The notes: a model not told the origin generated them from the letters alone. 64,000 nt of DNA from Deroplatys truncata (GCA_030765065.1 CM060980.1:61116364-61180363); one strand, 5' to 3'; positions 1-11,665 are shown, counted from the first letter of the stretch. Program-made: numbers and translations.

Positions 1-54
1 TAAGTGAATTTATTTTAACTAATTGGAGGAAAATATTTCAGTTTAGTAAAAAAA

Positions 55-768
55 TCTGACGGGTGCATTCACGTGACTTACTCTACTCTCTGTTCTACCA
101 ACTAATTCTTACAAACCCATACCTTTCTGTTTCTTAATACAGATAAACCTTCATTACACATTTTGTTGAAGGTAAGCAGAATATAATAAGCTAAAGCGAT
201 AATCAAATATTTTTAAAGCCAAACGCTATGTGATGGCCTTGAAAAACCCTTCTCTTTACTTGAACATGTAAATGAAAGGAACGATTCCGATTAATCAATG
301 GAAATAACGATTTCCATTAAGAAAAGTATGAATTATTTGTAATTTAAAACTAATAACAAAGAATTTCTCGGAGATGGAGAATGCCATAAAACATTTTATT
401 TGACATAAATTGTATGGTTTAACGAGGTTTACATTTTTTGTATAGTAGGACTTTGTCTAACTCCACGGTTTACCAATTATACACAAGTGGTTCAGAATAA
501 ACAGGGCTTCCAAAAAACTTTAAGATATATGTTTTATTTGCCATGCAAATATCTGAAATACATGGTATTTTAATCAAAATGATTCTAGTTATTTTTGCAA
601 AAATCAAAATGTTTTAAAAATTTTCCCTGTGAAGAATAGTTTTCGGTTGGGGGATTTTCTTCAAGATCTTCGTGACGTAAATTTGGTAGTTGTGAACTTT
701 AATGCAAGTTTCGTATTTATCGAACCCTTAGTTTTTGAATTATGGTATTCAACGATACACAAGCGGAA
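55..768 (+). repeat. Family R copy 1, degenerate, 3'-truncated
   Basis: The stretch follows the family R order. It has the 5' end with a degraded ACTTTCTCTACT motif, then the 'gcgatagtcaaatattt' block, the 'gagatggagaatgcc' and 'ggtttaccaattat' blocks, and 'ggggattttcttcaagatcttcgtg'. It stops near the microsatellite position and is followed directly by copy 2. It is strongly diverged and so probably old. No coding capacity. Confidence 0.75.
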
Positions 769-773
769 AAAAA

Positions 774-2102
774 TCTAATGTGTTGTATCTACATGACCTT
801 CTTTGTTCACTCTTCTACAATTCTTACAATAAATTATTCTTCTCTTTTTGTTAATGCTGATACTCATTTCGTTGAAGGTATAAGAAGCATACCTTAAACT
901 TAAGCGATAGTCAATTTTTTTCCAAAGCCGTTCCTGTGTGATGGCGTTGAGGTTCTGTTCCCTTGCATTAACACGAAAAAGAAAGAATAGCCATTTTCAG
1001 TAGAGAAAAGTGTAAAGTACCTGAAAACTCAAACCAATAACAGAGAATATCTCCGAAATGGTTATGCACAAAACATTGTATGTATTGAAGCACACATAAA
1101 TTTCGATAAGAGCTCTATTTTTTATGAAATAAGACTGTCTATCTCTTGCGGTTTACAGTTATACAAAAGTGGTTAATAATAAAGAGGGCCTCAATGGCTA
1201 TTCCCAGAAAACTCAATGTATACATTTATTTGTCGTGAAAGAACTTTAACATATAGTATGTTAAACTATTAGAGCCAATTTTGAGGAAATAAAAAATAAC
1301 GCAAAATTTTCCATGTAAAGAAATTGGATTGTAAAGCGGAGGGGATTCGGCACCGATCTAGGAATGAGGATATTGTACCCCACGAGGGGAGTCCCCGGGA
1401 AGGAGGGGTGAAGTGAAGGGAGACACCGGGCAGCCGGAACCAGGAGTGACAGCACAACAAGGACAGGATCCCTACAGTTACCATATCGAGACGTCCCGGA
1501 TGCCGGACAGACCTGAGACCTTTTCCCTGCCACGCTGCACCGAAACACCATCGCCGACGCTTCCAACCTTGAAACAGATCTAACAAGGTGAAGAAGAATA
1601 AAATGATTATTGGAACGAAATGGAGGGACAGGAAATTCGGACGATGAAAGAAATCACTCCATCATGCGCCTGACGACCCGGGAAAACTTCCGAAAAAACC
1701 CTGTCAGAGTGGGCGGTCGCCGGGATCGAGCCCGGTACCTCCAGAATGCGAGCCACAGATGTTACCGCCTGAGTCATCCCGCTCGGTATGTAAAGGCTAG
1801 CTTGGGTTTCGGGAATTTTCTTCAAAATCTTTGTGCTGCATCCTTGGAAGATGCTGAAATAAAACACCAAGTTTGGCACTTAACCGGTTTTTCATTTTTG
1901 AGTTATGCTGTTCACAGACAGCAGACAGACAGACAAACAGATGCGCAGACAGAGATAATCGCACACAATTTTTCTAAATACACTTTTTTCGGCGGGAGGG
2001 GGGAGTTTAGGAGGTCTCAAACCATGTATTTCTGGTGAAATCACCACATCAAATTTTTGGGTGGTATTAGTTATTGTAATAACGTAGTAGAGAAAGTAAA
2101 AA
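774..2102 (+). repeat. Family R copy 2, split by a SINE
   Basis: The 5' half is at 774-1336 and the 3' half at 1796-2102. The halves join in the usual order at 'ccatgtaaag'. The 3' half has the GACA-type microsatellite, the 'tttttgggtggtatta' block and the terminal AGTAGAGAAAGT. A minus-strand SINE occupies 1337-1788, so the SINE is the younger insertion. Confidence 0.8.
1337..1788 (-). mobile_element. tRNA-derived SINE (subfamily A)
   Basis: Read on the minus strand, the tRNA-like head begins at about 1788 (ACCGAGCGGGATGACTCAGG). It has a B-box-like GGGCTCGATCCC, then the 'gttttcccgggtcg' body and the GC-rich 3' part seen in other A copies. A 7-8 base repeat 'tgtaaag' flanks it (1330-1336 and 1789-1795), but this word also occurs in the target, so the duplication is tentative. 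The ~100-residue frames across it are artefacts. Confidence 0.75.
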
Positions 2103-2201
2103 CTTTTTTTTCTGGATTCAGGGAGTCTCAAAACGTGTATTTCCGGTGAAAACTTAGTATCGAGTTTGCTTACTATAGGCAAGTAGTAGAGCAAGTAAAA
2201 A
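2103..2201 (+). repeat. Extra 3'-terminal module of family R
   Basis: Directly after the 3' end of copy 2 the last ~100 bases of the family are present again, from 'ggattcagggagtctc' to 'agtagtagagcaagt'. It is not preceded by the body of an element, so it is an isolated terminal module in tandem. The same event is seen at 62264-62382. Confidence 0.8.
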
Positions 2202-4100
2202 GAAAGCACGCCACTGATTTTACATACAACAGCTGTACTACATAAGGCAAACTCTGTTGAAAAGACTGTTCTTGATGTTAATTCACAATATTGAAGCAAT
2301 ACCTCGAGGGAAGTTTAGTCATTAGCAATTAAAACTGAATGTGAAAGATTCTTTTCGACATTTATTGTGTATCGTACTGCAAACGACGAGTTTACACCAA
2401 GAAACTGTTTTTATCCCATTTGAATGCTGTTCGCAGATGTAAGCGTGAATGAAGAAGTACTGATTTCAATAAACGATTCAGAGAGATCAAAGGAAGACGG
2501 AATAATACTCTCACCAACGTTTTCATAAACATATCAGAATTAATGTAGACATGTACGAGCCTTTGTACGTCAAAACAAAGCAAGAATAAAATGAGTTAAA
2601 TTTGTGGGTTTTCTCTCCCAGCGCTCATTGTTCGCAGTAATGCATCTCTGAGTGCTTGAAAGCGACATAAACGGTTCCCTTTTCTATAAAAACTAAGTTA
2701 CTGAATTGCTCCCTTGGTTTTATAAGGCGACAAAGGAAATGTGTATTTATTTATTATTGCTTTAGAAACCTGATGTATCTCTTTCCTAAAGAGCAAATCT
2801 CAATCAGCTACTACAGATTTTCGTTCGTAATGTAATCTTCCTTTATGCACTCGATTATTATTGAAAGATTGGCTGTATTTCTGGTATACAACAGGGTGAT
2901 ATCTGCTTACTAGTTTCTTATTTTATCTACAGAAAATTAACTTTATTATTCATGTTTTATATACGTAATGCATCTGTGACATTTTTAACATCCACAGCAT
3001 TTAAGACGAATACTGGAATTGAAATTATTGTCACTTATTACATATCACAGCAGTAATGTCTTTTCCGTATTTCAAAATTCTAGCTTGCATGGTTATTTAA
3101 ATATTAATTTTCCGTTTGTGTAACTTCATTTTGTAATACGGTTTTTCACAACATAAAATATTTTACAGTAAATGAGTATACAAAAAAACTTATTATATCA
3201 GATTTTATATTAACCCGAATTATTGTAGAAAAATTATTACATTTGTACTCTCCAAAAATTTTTAATTTTCCAAAAGTTAATAATTTATTTTAAAAAAAGT
3301 ATATGATCATTTTCTTAAATGTGCTTTTGAAAGGAGGTACAAAAGTTCTAAAAAAATCAGTAGACAATTCCAACCTTTGGAGTATTTTGAGTATGAAAAA
3401 ATACTGAAAAAAGGTTTGTAAGGAAACAAGATTTAAATTGGAAGTGTCTATTAATAAGCATAGCTTCAGCTAACTGATATTTTAAATGCACTAAGTTGAA
3501 AAATACTATATTTTTCTTAAAGTTTACAAATTCATATTATTTTTTATGAAAAAATATAATTTTTGAAATGTTCACGTTTGGTCAAATTTCACAGATAAAT
3601 AACCTTAAGTTGTGATGGATAGTTATAATTCTATTTCCCAGAGTTCCAGCAGGAAAAATAAAATTAATTATATGAAGAAAAAAAACATTTACGTTGTTAT
3701 TAATTTTATAATATGTTCATATATCCTGCGCCCATTTATTGCCGGTCTTTAAAGCCATTAATGCAGTAAGGAGCAAAGCCTGCTATTTTGGCTGTAAAGT
3801 GAATGTTCTTGTATGCTCTGTAGTTGTTACTTTACTACATACCGTAAAAGTAGGCAACCTTGCTCCTGAAATACAACTCTGCAACATTGTCATCTTTATA
3901 TACAGTTTCTGAGTATACAATAAAGGAAATGTTCAAGAAGAATGTTAACATATACCTGGAGATTTGTGTTTCCATTTTATGTGAAGTTGTATTAATATTT
4001 CTTGTTTGCTTTTGAGCCTTTAATATTAATACTGTTGAATATATTCTGTTAATCTGGCGAAAATGCCCTTTCTTTCGCAAGTTGTAGGTAAATGTTATTT
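2202..4100. other. Unassigned AT-rich sequence
   Basis: No gene, tRNA-like box or family R block was recognised. The region is very AT-rich with runs of A and T. Short frames at 1892-2299, 2392-2583 and 3835-4080 have no recognisable domain or codon bias. Confidence 0.6.
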
Positions 4101-4111
4101 AAATGAGTGTT

Positions 4112-4535
4112 ACCCAACGAGATAGGTTTGCGGTAAAGTGCGAGGATCGCATTCTGTAGGTCCCGGGTTCGATTCCTGTCGAACTTAGGTTTTTCGTGGT
4201 TTCCCCTGGTCGGTAGACGAATGCTAGAAGGTCTCTCATCTATCACGATTTCCTTTCCATCATTTCCCTTTCATTCCGTTTCCTTCTCAACTTTCAAGTT
4301 CGTGGTGTATGGCTGTGCCGAACAGAGGAGAGTATTCTCCGTATACACCAGTGGGCTGCTTGGCAGCTCCAGCACTGGGACGGTTCTTCGAGCCTGTACC
4401 TATTAGGAACTTCGCTGCGTCTCCGTGGCCTGCCATCTCCTGTGATTTCTTCATTTCATCCGTTCCTCCTGGAGGTAGTAGCCAGAATAGATCTAGGTAG
4501 GTCGCAGTGCGCGAAGTGTCCCCGTCCGTACCTAT
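4112..4535 (+). mobile_element. tRNA-derived SINE (subfamily A2) with target-site duplication
   Basis: The tRNA-related head begins at ACCCAACGAGATAGG and has a perfect B-box GGTTCGATTCC. The body carries 'ggtcggtagacgaatgctag' and a ~150-base tail ending in 'cgtccgtacctat'. A perfect 11-base duplication, AAATGAGTGTT, flanks it (4101-4111 and 4536-4546). Such duplications mark LINE-mediated insertion and fix both ends. RNA polymerase III transcription from the internal promoter is the expectation for this class, not something seen here. Confidence 0.9.
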
Positions 4536-4546
4536 AAATGAGTGTT

Positions 4547-5377
4547 TTTGTAAGTATGAACTCCAACATCAGAGTATTTGAAATTATGTACATGGTTATT
4601 AGAATTAATTATCAAATTAGTTATTGTGAATTATAACTTGGGAAAGTGAGACTACCTATTACATATACGGTTATTTTCATTTATATAAATATAATTTTTT
4701 TATTTTTATCGTGAGACTTTTTTTTTCAGACACACTAATCAAGGACTGCAACATTTCCAAAAAAATACAATACCTGTAATATGTTATTACAGAAGTATAC
4801 AAGATTCAAAACAAACAGGATATGATTTTAAGGATGTTTTGCAAGCGATATCTGAGTGAGCAATGTAGGTATCCCGCTCTAGATTTTTAATATTACAGAA
4901 ATGCAAAGGTGTAGTAATAAAATAATAATAATAACAATAATAAGCCTTATTTGTCTTTTAGATGTGAAATTTGGAATGCAGTGGGGCTACTTTATACTAA
5001 ATTGTAAATGGTGCTAATGAGTTTCTTACATCGCTTTTATCTTGTTTTGTTTTCCCTTGGCTTTAGCTAAAATCAAACATTACTGTATTCAACATAAATG
5101 TTTGGATAGTGTTTTTAAATGTATAGAAAGATAATAATATGTTTAGGCATACAAGAATTCATAATGAAAAGCTTTTCTTTCCAAAAATTTAAGGGCACTG
5201 AGAGTTAGTGGTTAACTAAATGTTTTACGAAGCCATGTCATCTTTGGGGGAAATGCTGATTTTAATACTCACCTACTGCAGCACTTCACGTTAGAGCAAG
5301 AACACTAATGCAAGTCTAAATGTGTCAAATAGGATATTCTTCCTTTTAAATAGTGTATCACAACTTATCATTTTTCC
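4547..5377. other. Unassigned AT-rich sequence
   Basis: No gene or repeat was recognised apart from an imperfect (AAT/AAC)n tract near 4916-4945. Confidence 0.55.
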
Positions 5378-5388
5378 TTTGTTACCCC

Positions 5389-5936
5389 GCACCGAGGGGG
5401 ATGGCTCAGGCGATAAGGTCCGTGGCCCGCATTCGAGAGGTCCCGGGATCGATCCCCGGAGACGCCCACCCTGGCCCATGGGTTTTCGTAGTTTCTCCAG
5501 TGCTTCATCTTCTACCACGACTCTCCTTCCTCTCATTTCCTGTACCCATCATCTTCCTTGTCATCTGTTTCAGGCATGTAGGATCAGGCGACAGTGTTCG
5601 GCGGGTTGCGGCTGGGCGGTGGCTTGCGCTCTGTAAAGGTTTCTTCCCTGGCGTTGTATACCGCTCAGTTAGATCTCTCCTCAGATTGGGGCTCCGCTCC
5701 GGGGGACCCTGGAGGTTGGTGGTTTGTGGGCAGGCACCGAACGGCGTCAGATGCGTTCTATGTGGAAATGTCAGGGACCCCGTCCATACTTGCCTTCGAC
5801 GGCATCCGGATCTGGTTGCTTGTGGGGCCCTCTCCTCATCCTTCCCTCCCAAGGGTCACATTGGAAGCACAAGAGACCTACTGGCCTGCGTAGGGTTCTC
5901 TGCCCCGGTTCCGGGCCCCCCTTCGTGATACATGCT
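5389..5936 (+). mobile_element. Long tRNA-derived SINE (subfamily A) with target-site duplication
   Basis: The head GCACCGAGGGGGATGGCTCA contains an A-box-like TGGCTCAGGCG and a B-box-like GGGATCGATCCCC. A ~470-base GC-rich body follows, with the 'cggcatccggatctgg' and 'gggtcacattggaag' blocks seen in other copies. A perfect 11-base duplication, TTTGTTACCCC, lies at 5378-5388 and 5937-5947. This is the longest A copy here. The 191-codon frame at 5353-5928 runs through the SINE and into its flank and is not a gene. Confidence 0.92.
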
Positions 5937-5947
5937 TTTGTTACCCC

Positions 5948-7171
5948 TTCTTGGATTTCCGTTTCCTGGTTTTTCTTTCTTTTATGTTTTTAAATATATA
6001 CACATATATCTCCACACACACAGGTGACTATTACAGAGGAGAGGCTGAAATATTTAGTCTCTCTAGTCACGAAACGCCAGAGCGAAACGCTTAGTAAGTT
6101 AATCTAAGAAACTGATAATAATTACTCATATATTGCCAAAACTTGAGTTAGTTTTAAAGCAAATGAGACTATCCGAGAGATTCCTATAAGAGAGAGTCTA
6201 AATTTGCCCACTGATTGCGTGCTAAACTCTCTTTTTTATATAAGCCACCAGATGCTGTTAAAATGTAGTGGATTATCAGAATTAGCTGTGAATTTATAAT
6301 TCAGTCACTCAATAAATAAACGACTGCAACAAATTTCAATTAACTTTAAATACTTATATTTGTATTTAAAGAGAAATAGTAGATAGAATGTGAAAAATGC
6401 AAATTAGAGTGAAATTGTGTTTCAACATGTTAATAATTGTCATACATCCCATGAGTTACGTTTTCTAGATCTAATGTTAAACAGAGTAAATAAAATTTGC
6501 CACTCAATAAAGAACTAACTGCCAAAATAAGGGACGGCAGAATCACCAAAATCGTTGCGTAGACAATTACGATAAAGATGCTGAATACGTAAGATATAAG
6601 TAAAAGAGATGAGATTAGCAAATTGCGTACCTCCTACTGGGAGATAGGTGGAAAAAGATTTCAGCCAATATTTCAGGGTAACAATTCAAATTTCCTGTTT
6701 TCTTGCCCATTGTGAACCAATCGCAGCTCCTCCGATTCACTAGCTCTTCACCGGCTGAGGACGCGGAAAAATCATCGTTCGTTATTTTTTTTTCTCTCTT
6801 CTTTATCTCCTCCTCATCCTAACCATACTGCACATACCCTTCTCTTCCTCTTGTCAAAGGGATGAGCCCATTTTTCCATCCCCTTCGCCCGCCCACCCCC
6901 AACAACCGCTTCGCTCAAAAACTCTTTTTTAGCGACTGAAGAAGATCAAAGTCATTGACGTTTTTAGCTGTTTGGTGGATCGTAAAGGAAAAATTGGAAC
7001 ATAGTTCTCCTCTAGCTCTGCTCTTTCTCTCTCTCTGCCGCCTCCTCCTACTCTCGGGCTCATATAGAGAGGTTTTTAAGGATCATAACTGGATGCTGGG
7101 ACCGTCTATAACGGATAAAAAAATATGTAGAGCCAGTAAAAAGGAGGGGCCCTAGTAAGCGATAGCAATTT
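5948..7171. other. Unassigned; polypyrimidine tract near 6786-6900
   Basis: AT-rich up to about 6650, then more balanced. A long pyrimidine-rich run lies at about 6786-6900, and a second, shorter CT run at about 7020-7050. I see no gene here. The pyrimidine tract precedes the weak open frame at 7172. Confidence 0.5.
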
Positions 7172-7624
7172 ATGACGGAAAAAGCACAAAACCCGGTCGA
7201 AGCATACGGACAGATGGACTGCCGGATTACCGTCTGGCTTTACCCTGTCAAGTGGTTCTTCAGAGGAAAGCAAGGAGATTGCAGTCATATAGCCGCCGAA
7301 GCTGAGAGAGAAAATCGTTCGGCATTTTTTCCTTCTTTTTTCCGCTGGGACGTTGGTCTGGAAAGGCTAAAGTTTCCGCCGCGAAGGCCGGCAAGCCAGG
7401 ATAATGACGTTTTTATCGCAAATGATTATATCCACGATGGCCGCTTTCTGCATTTTAAAAAGGTACGAAAACAGGATTTTAAAATCTTATTCCTTTTAAT
7501 ACTCTTTACGTTGCTCACGGGCAAGAGCAAATGCGGAATCTGTCTACAAAAAGCTCCTCTGTTAAACGAGCATTGGACGCAAAGGGTGGTGGAGGAATCA
7601 TGCAGAAACATTGTGGACGAATGA
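7172..7624 (+). CDS. Weak candidate open frame of unknown identity
   Basis: This 150-codon frame lies in a GC-balanced patch that I could not assign to any repeat family in the window, which is why it is listed. The protein starts MTEKAQNPVEAYGQMDCRIT, is basic in the middle and has one hydrophobic stretch near residues 124-135 (FKILFLLILFTL). I do not recognise a domain, a signal peptide or a family. There is no splice evidence beyond a pyrimidine tract upstream. A chance frame, an untranslated exon, or part of an unrecognised mobile element are all more likely than an intact single-exon gene. Confidence 0.12.
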   Translation: MTEKAQNPVEAYGQMDCRITVWLYPVKWFFRGKQGDCSHIAAEAERENRSAFFPSFFRWDVGLERLKFPPRRPASQDNDVFIANDYIHDGRFLHFKKVRKQDFKILFLLILFTLLTGKSKCGICLQKAPLLNEHWTQRVVEESCRNIVDE

Positions 7625-7794
7625 AGTACTCGCTTGAAATGGGAATTAGAGTTTTATGCGGATTAATAATTGGATTATTTCTGATGAAATTATCCCTTCT
7701 GCTCTTTAATAGGTGCTGTATTTCATCTGAATACTTTGAATATGGAACTGAGAAGTCGAACCAGCCGAGGATGGTGCTCAATTGGAAACATACT

Positions 7795-7915
7795 GCTCTG
7801 CATACCACACGGGCAGGACTCGAACCGCGGATCTGTGGATCTTTGTACCGATGCTCTTACCACTTGAGCTACCATGGTGTGATACCCATACGCGCATTAA
7901 AACCCTGTCATCGAT
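7795..7915 (-). repeat. tRNA-like SINE head (subfamily E), antisense
   Basis: On the minus strand the sequence CCATGGTAGCTCAAGTGG, a pairing GCTC/GAGC D-like stem and GGTTCGAGTCC look like tRNA A and B boxes. The T stem does not pair well and the acceptor ends do not match cleanly, so this is a tRNA-derived relic rather than a tRNA gene. A diverged relative lies at 24240-24330. Confidence 0.65.
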
Positions 7916-8022
7916 TCAGGTATCCCGATAAACCTTTCAAATTTGGTACAACTTTTCCCTGCATTATCAAAGAACAAACCATTCATGGTGTTTTTAAAAA
8001 CTGTATTACATGTTGTTTGTAG

Positions 8023-8756
8023 ATTTTTTGCAAATAATAAAGTTGTCTTTTATATTTACACAAATTAGAACTCTTCAACTGTCTAATATGAATACGGATC
8101 CATATCGGATGTTTTTTGTTTTATTTATTCTAAGATGCCAGAGAGCGCTCACCCTTCTAGCAATATAGGCATAAACCTAATTCATATGGTTTCATTTTCC
8201 CGGCCCTTCTTTTTTAAATAAGCTCAATATATATGACTATAAGGGCAATATATTCATTGACGGCCAAGCTTTCGAACAACACATTTAGCTTTCTTCAAGT
8301 CTGGTCGTTCCTGAAGGAGCAATAAATAGACAACATCGAGCTTTTAAAAAAAGATAAGAAGAAGAATATGGAATAGAAAATAAAATAGTATATATACCTG
8401 ATAATATGAACATGCGATGTAATCTATGGAGAAGGCCAAAATACTAAAGCTTGCAGAAATCTGTGTAATAACTGCTAGGCTTTAACAAATTCGTTCAAAG
8501 AGGAAACAATGCTTAGATGTTATAAAACGATACCAAAATCAGTGATAACTTATCAAGGCAAAGCATGGAGTATGAAAGAATATGAATCTCAGTATTCTTT
8601 TTCTTTTGTCGCATACCTTACGTTGAACTTAAAAATTCATTATCAATATTTCACTAAAAGTCATGTTTTAAAGATCCCACATTTTCCAATATAAAAAGAA
8701 GGCCTTATTAGAGAAACCATGCGCTCATGCATCTGTCTGCTTGCTTGCCCGCCCGC
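8023..8756. other. Unassigned AT-rich sequence
   Basis: No gene recognised. A short block at 8258-8325 (antisense 'gaagaaagctaaatgtg' followed by 'cgaaagcttgg') resembles motifs near the ends of Penelope-like elements. It is discussed under findings. Confidence 0.5.
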
Positions 8757-8945
8757 CTGATGTCATAAATGATATAACTTCATCTTCTTCTTCAAGGTAC
8801 GGAATTATTGCTCTCCATTTGGACAGTAGCTCATTGCTGCTTTTGTGGATCCTTGTGATTGGCATTATATTTACGCGATCTTTCCAATTGTATTGATATT
8901 CTTTTATTTGTAGAATATTTTCTACTTTCAGTTGTTCTTAATATC
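8757..8945 (-). pseudogene. LINE remnant: C-terminal piece of a non-LTR retrotransposon ORF2
   Basis: On the minus strand one frame reads EQLKVENILQIKEYQYNWKD and then DRVNIMPITRIHK. This matches the pattern found after the reverse transcriptase in many arthropod LINE proteins, where a 'NILE-I-KYQ-W--HV-RM' block precedes a basic tail. The frame stays open for about 60 codons, but no RT domain lies upstream and the surrounding DNA is AT-rich, so this is a dead 3' fragment. Family identity is from pattern memory, not alignment. Confidence 0.6.
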
Positions 8946-9269
8946 TTAAGTTTTTCTTATCTAATAGGGCACATATATCGATTTTCTTCATGTCCTTTTT
9001 TTTCTTGTCGAACCCACGATTAGCAACCATATAACAAAATCTTGCTTATAAAACTTAAGCAAGGTTTAACTAAAAACAAAACTTTGGATTTCATATTTAA
9101 TTCAGTCACATTTTTAGGCTGTAAGGCAGTAATTTGCAGGAAATTCCCATTTCCAGACTCCCCTTACATTGAGAAACTTGAATACTTGAGTGGAGTTGAA
9201 ATGTTTCCACACATGAGAACAATGATCGACCAGAAAATATCCTTAGCCTGGATTCCTTCGAAAGGGAAG

Positions 9270-9440
9270 TAAATCCGATGGTCCAGTGTCGTAGATTTAC
9301 ATTACGTGAAAGAACCTCAAGCCTGATAAAGAGGCATTTGAGCAAAAGTACCGGTCTTTCACGCCCAATATAGAATGGGACGCTAAGAACCACAGCAGCT
9401 AAAGAGCGTCCATAAATAAAATTTAATTTAGTTTAATTTT
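9270..9440 (+). repeat. Interspersed repeat shared with 37395-37500
   Basis: The block 'caatatagaatgggacgcta' followed by 'agaaccacagcag' recurs in inverse orientation at 37405-37450, with the neighbouring 'gagcaaaa' and 'gcctccat' words conserved. It looks like the terminal part of a retroelement tail ('cgtagatttacattacgtgaaagaacc'). The family is not identified. Confidence 0.6.
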
Positions 9441-11227
9441 GACCAGAAAATACCATGAGGATATCGAAGCTGCCTATACGGAAAAAACAAGGATAAGAAA
9501 TACAATGATTTCGGGACTATTACCCTGATCTCTCATTCAGGAGAGGTTCTACTGAGAACACTGAATAGATATCTACAGCCGAAGAATAATTGTTCTCCTT
9601 CACGAATGGAGAAATCACACAAGGGATGTAAATGGAGTCTGCGAAAAATCGGTGAATCTCGCTTAAACAAAGATAAAGAAGTATATGCGGCATTCGGGAT
9701 CTAGCAAACATACATTTAACAAAGTATAGAAGAAATCGGTGAAGAAAGAAAGAAGGAAAGAATCTTCTAAGAAATCTCTGTATGAAGCAACTAATTGGAT
9801 TCAGAAAAAAATGGGAGAAATAGAAAAAGAAGAGGTTCAACTTCGAGAATTTGGTGAAGAATTTTTTCCAGAGCAAATGAAGATTACTACTAGGAGGCCG
9901 AATAAAATGCATAAATTTGCCAATTGGGACACCTGGTAGAAGAGAAGGTACATGCTAATACATAAAACATGACAATAGTGAACAGTACGGAATGAAGTAC
10001 AAAAATTACAATGATTATGGTTATCGGAAGAAAAGCAAATAAGATACACTTGCAAATTGGAGAAGAGCTAATGAAAAAGTGGATAGTTTCAGTAATACCT
10101 GGAACGCACCAAAGTAGTAACATGAACTACTGTAAGAAGACAAGGAGAAGAAAGGGATATCAAAGGAAGATTTTAATTTAAAAACGAAGCATTTTCTCCT
10201 GAGGAGGAAACTAGAGAAAAAGATTAAGAAGTACTCTTCACACCCGTTGCAAGGAGGTGTAGATATGGTCAAAATGTAAATATGGAAATATGTAGAAAAA
10301 TGAAGCGTGTAAAAAGCAGTATTAAGTCTGTATAAGAAAAAAGTGGGCAATGGAAGAACAACATTAAGACTGATCAGGACGGGGAAAATATGCGGATTGG
10401 ATGAGAAATCAGTATATACTGGATGGAAACGGTGAATTGAAATTAGTCCCATAATGAAAGGAGAAACTAGATGATGACACTATTAAAATAGGTGGTTTCA
10501 TACGAGAAGAAAAAGAGAAAAGCTTAACATAGAGAAGAATGGAGCAGGTTGAGTTTGTATGACGTAATCCAACACAATGATTAGGCGATATATTTCTTAA
10601 AATCATTGGTTTTACGATTTTTGTCCAATCATTATAACCCTTTCATTCGTAGTGATTTTTATGATGGAAAACCATAAAAGGTAGACAAACTTGCCGCAGG
10701 AAGATGTAGATATTTTCAAAGTATACAATTTATGTCAAATAAAAAACTGGTTGGTGTTAATCATATCCCAAATTTTCGCTGGTACGTGCATCAAGTTTTC
10801 CACATTGTAAACTTTGAAATTAATATTAAGTGTTCGTTCTTTTGTGTTTTCAGGGTCTCTTGTACAGAATGTGTACATAATATTATGTCGAGAATATAGT
10901 TATCGAATTTTTATAAAACAAAACCGCTTTGTACAAATAAAAAGAAGAACTGGTTCATGATGGTCGACGACGTTGATATGGAGTCTATTTAACACTACAG
11001 AACATTTAAAAAAAAGAAGATATTAAGCTATGATCATTCAATGAAACCTTCAACTCAATATCAGTGATCCTAAAGTTTTCGTGCACGTTTCACGATCTAT
11101 TTTCCATGATATTATCGTAGTTCAGTTTCAGTAACGAAAACTTCACCAAAAACCTCTATATATTTTTGAAACATCAGGTGGATCTCTAAAATGAAGATTT
11201 CCGAAAACTCGTGCCACTCTATGAATA
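9441..11227. other. Unassigned; strongly purine-skewed + strand
   Basis: From about 9480 to 10560 the + strand is markedly rich in A and G. The only long frames are on the complementary strand (for example 10021-10452 and 9520-9912) and are rich in S, F and L, as expected from pyrimidine-rich DNA. No domain is recognisable. Confidence 0.5.
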
Positions 11228-11665
11228 ATAGGTGGGCAGGAACATGACCTTCCCTATCAACTATAATTTACTTTTATATCCGTTCTACGAACTACTCATA
11301 CGAAGGCTTATTTTCCTATCTCCTTCAGCTTGATCGAGATAAACAATTGAAGATATAGTTTTATTACACATTTCGTTGTAGGTACGAAGGGGATAGAGGA
11401 AACCGAATTAATAGGCGTTTAAAATCTGCTCGCTGTTGTATTAAAATTCCACATGTTTTCCATAACATCGCGAGAAACAAGTGAATACCACAGGAGTTTA
11501 TAATTTTTTTAAAAGTATTAAACAATTGAAACCGATATTAACGGACATCTTGGAAAAGGCTAATGCCACAAAAAGGTTTTTGAAAATAAATTATGTATTT
11601 TAAAGAGATCTACGGTTTTCTGTAGTCCTTTTCCGTCTATCTCAACGTTTGCAGTGGAAACCCGG
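11228..11665 (+). repeat. Family R copy 3, degenerate 5' half
   Basis: Recognisable blocks are 'acatgaccttccctatc', 'cgaactactcatacgaaggcttattttc', the 'catcgcgagaaacaagtgaa' variant and 'agagatctacggttttctgtag'. The match fades after 'ctcaacgtttgc'. It belongs to an older R subfamily also seen at 42746 and 60552. Confidence 0.6.

Noticed and set aside
5353-5928. 191-codon + frame, the longest in the window
   Set aside because: It runs through the tRNA-derived SINE at 5389-5936. Composition and content are those of the SINE, with no domain.
7795-7915. Antisense tRNA gene
   Set aside because: D-like arm and B box are present, but the T stem does not pair and the ends do not form an acceptor. 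A SINE-derived relic fits better.
10021-10452. 143-codon minus-strand frame
   Set aside because: It lies in the purine-skewed stretch. The Ser/Phe/Leu-rich product is what pyrimidine-rich DNA gives by chance.
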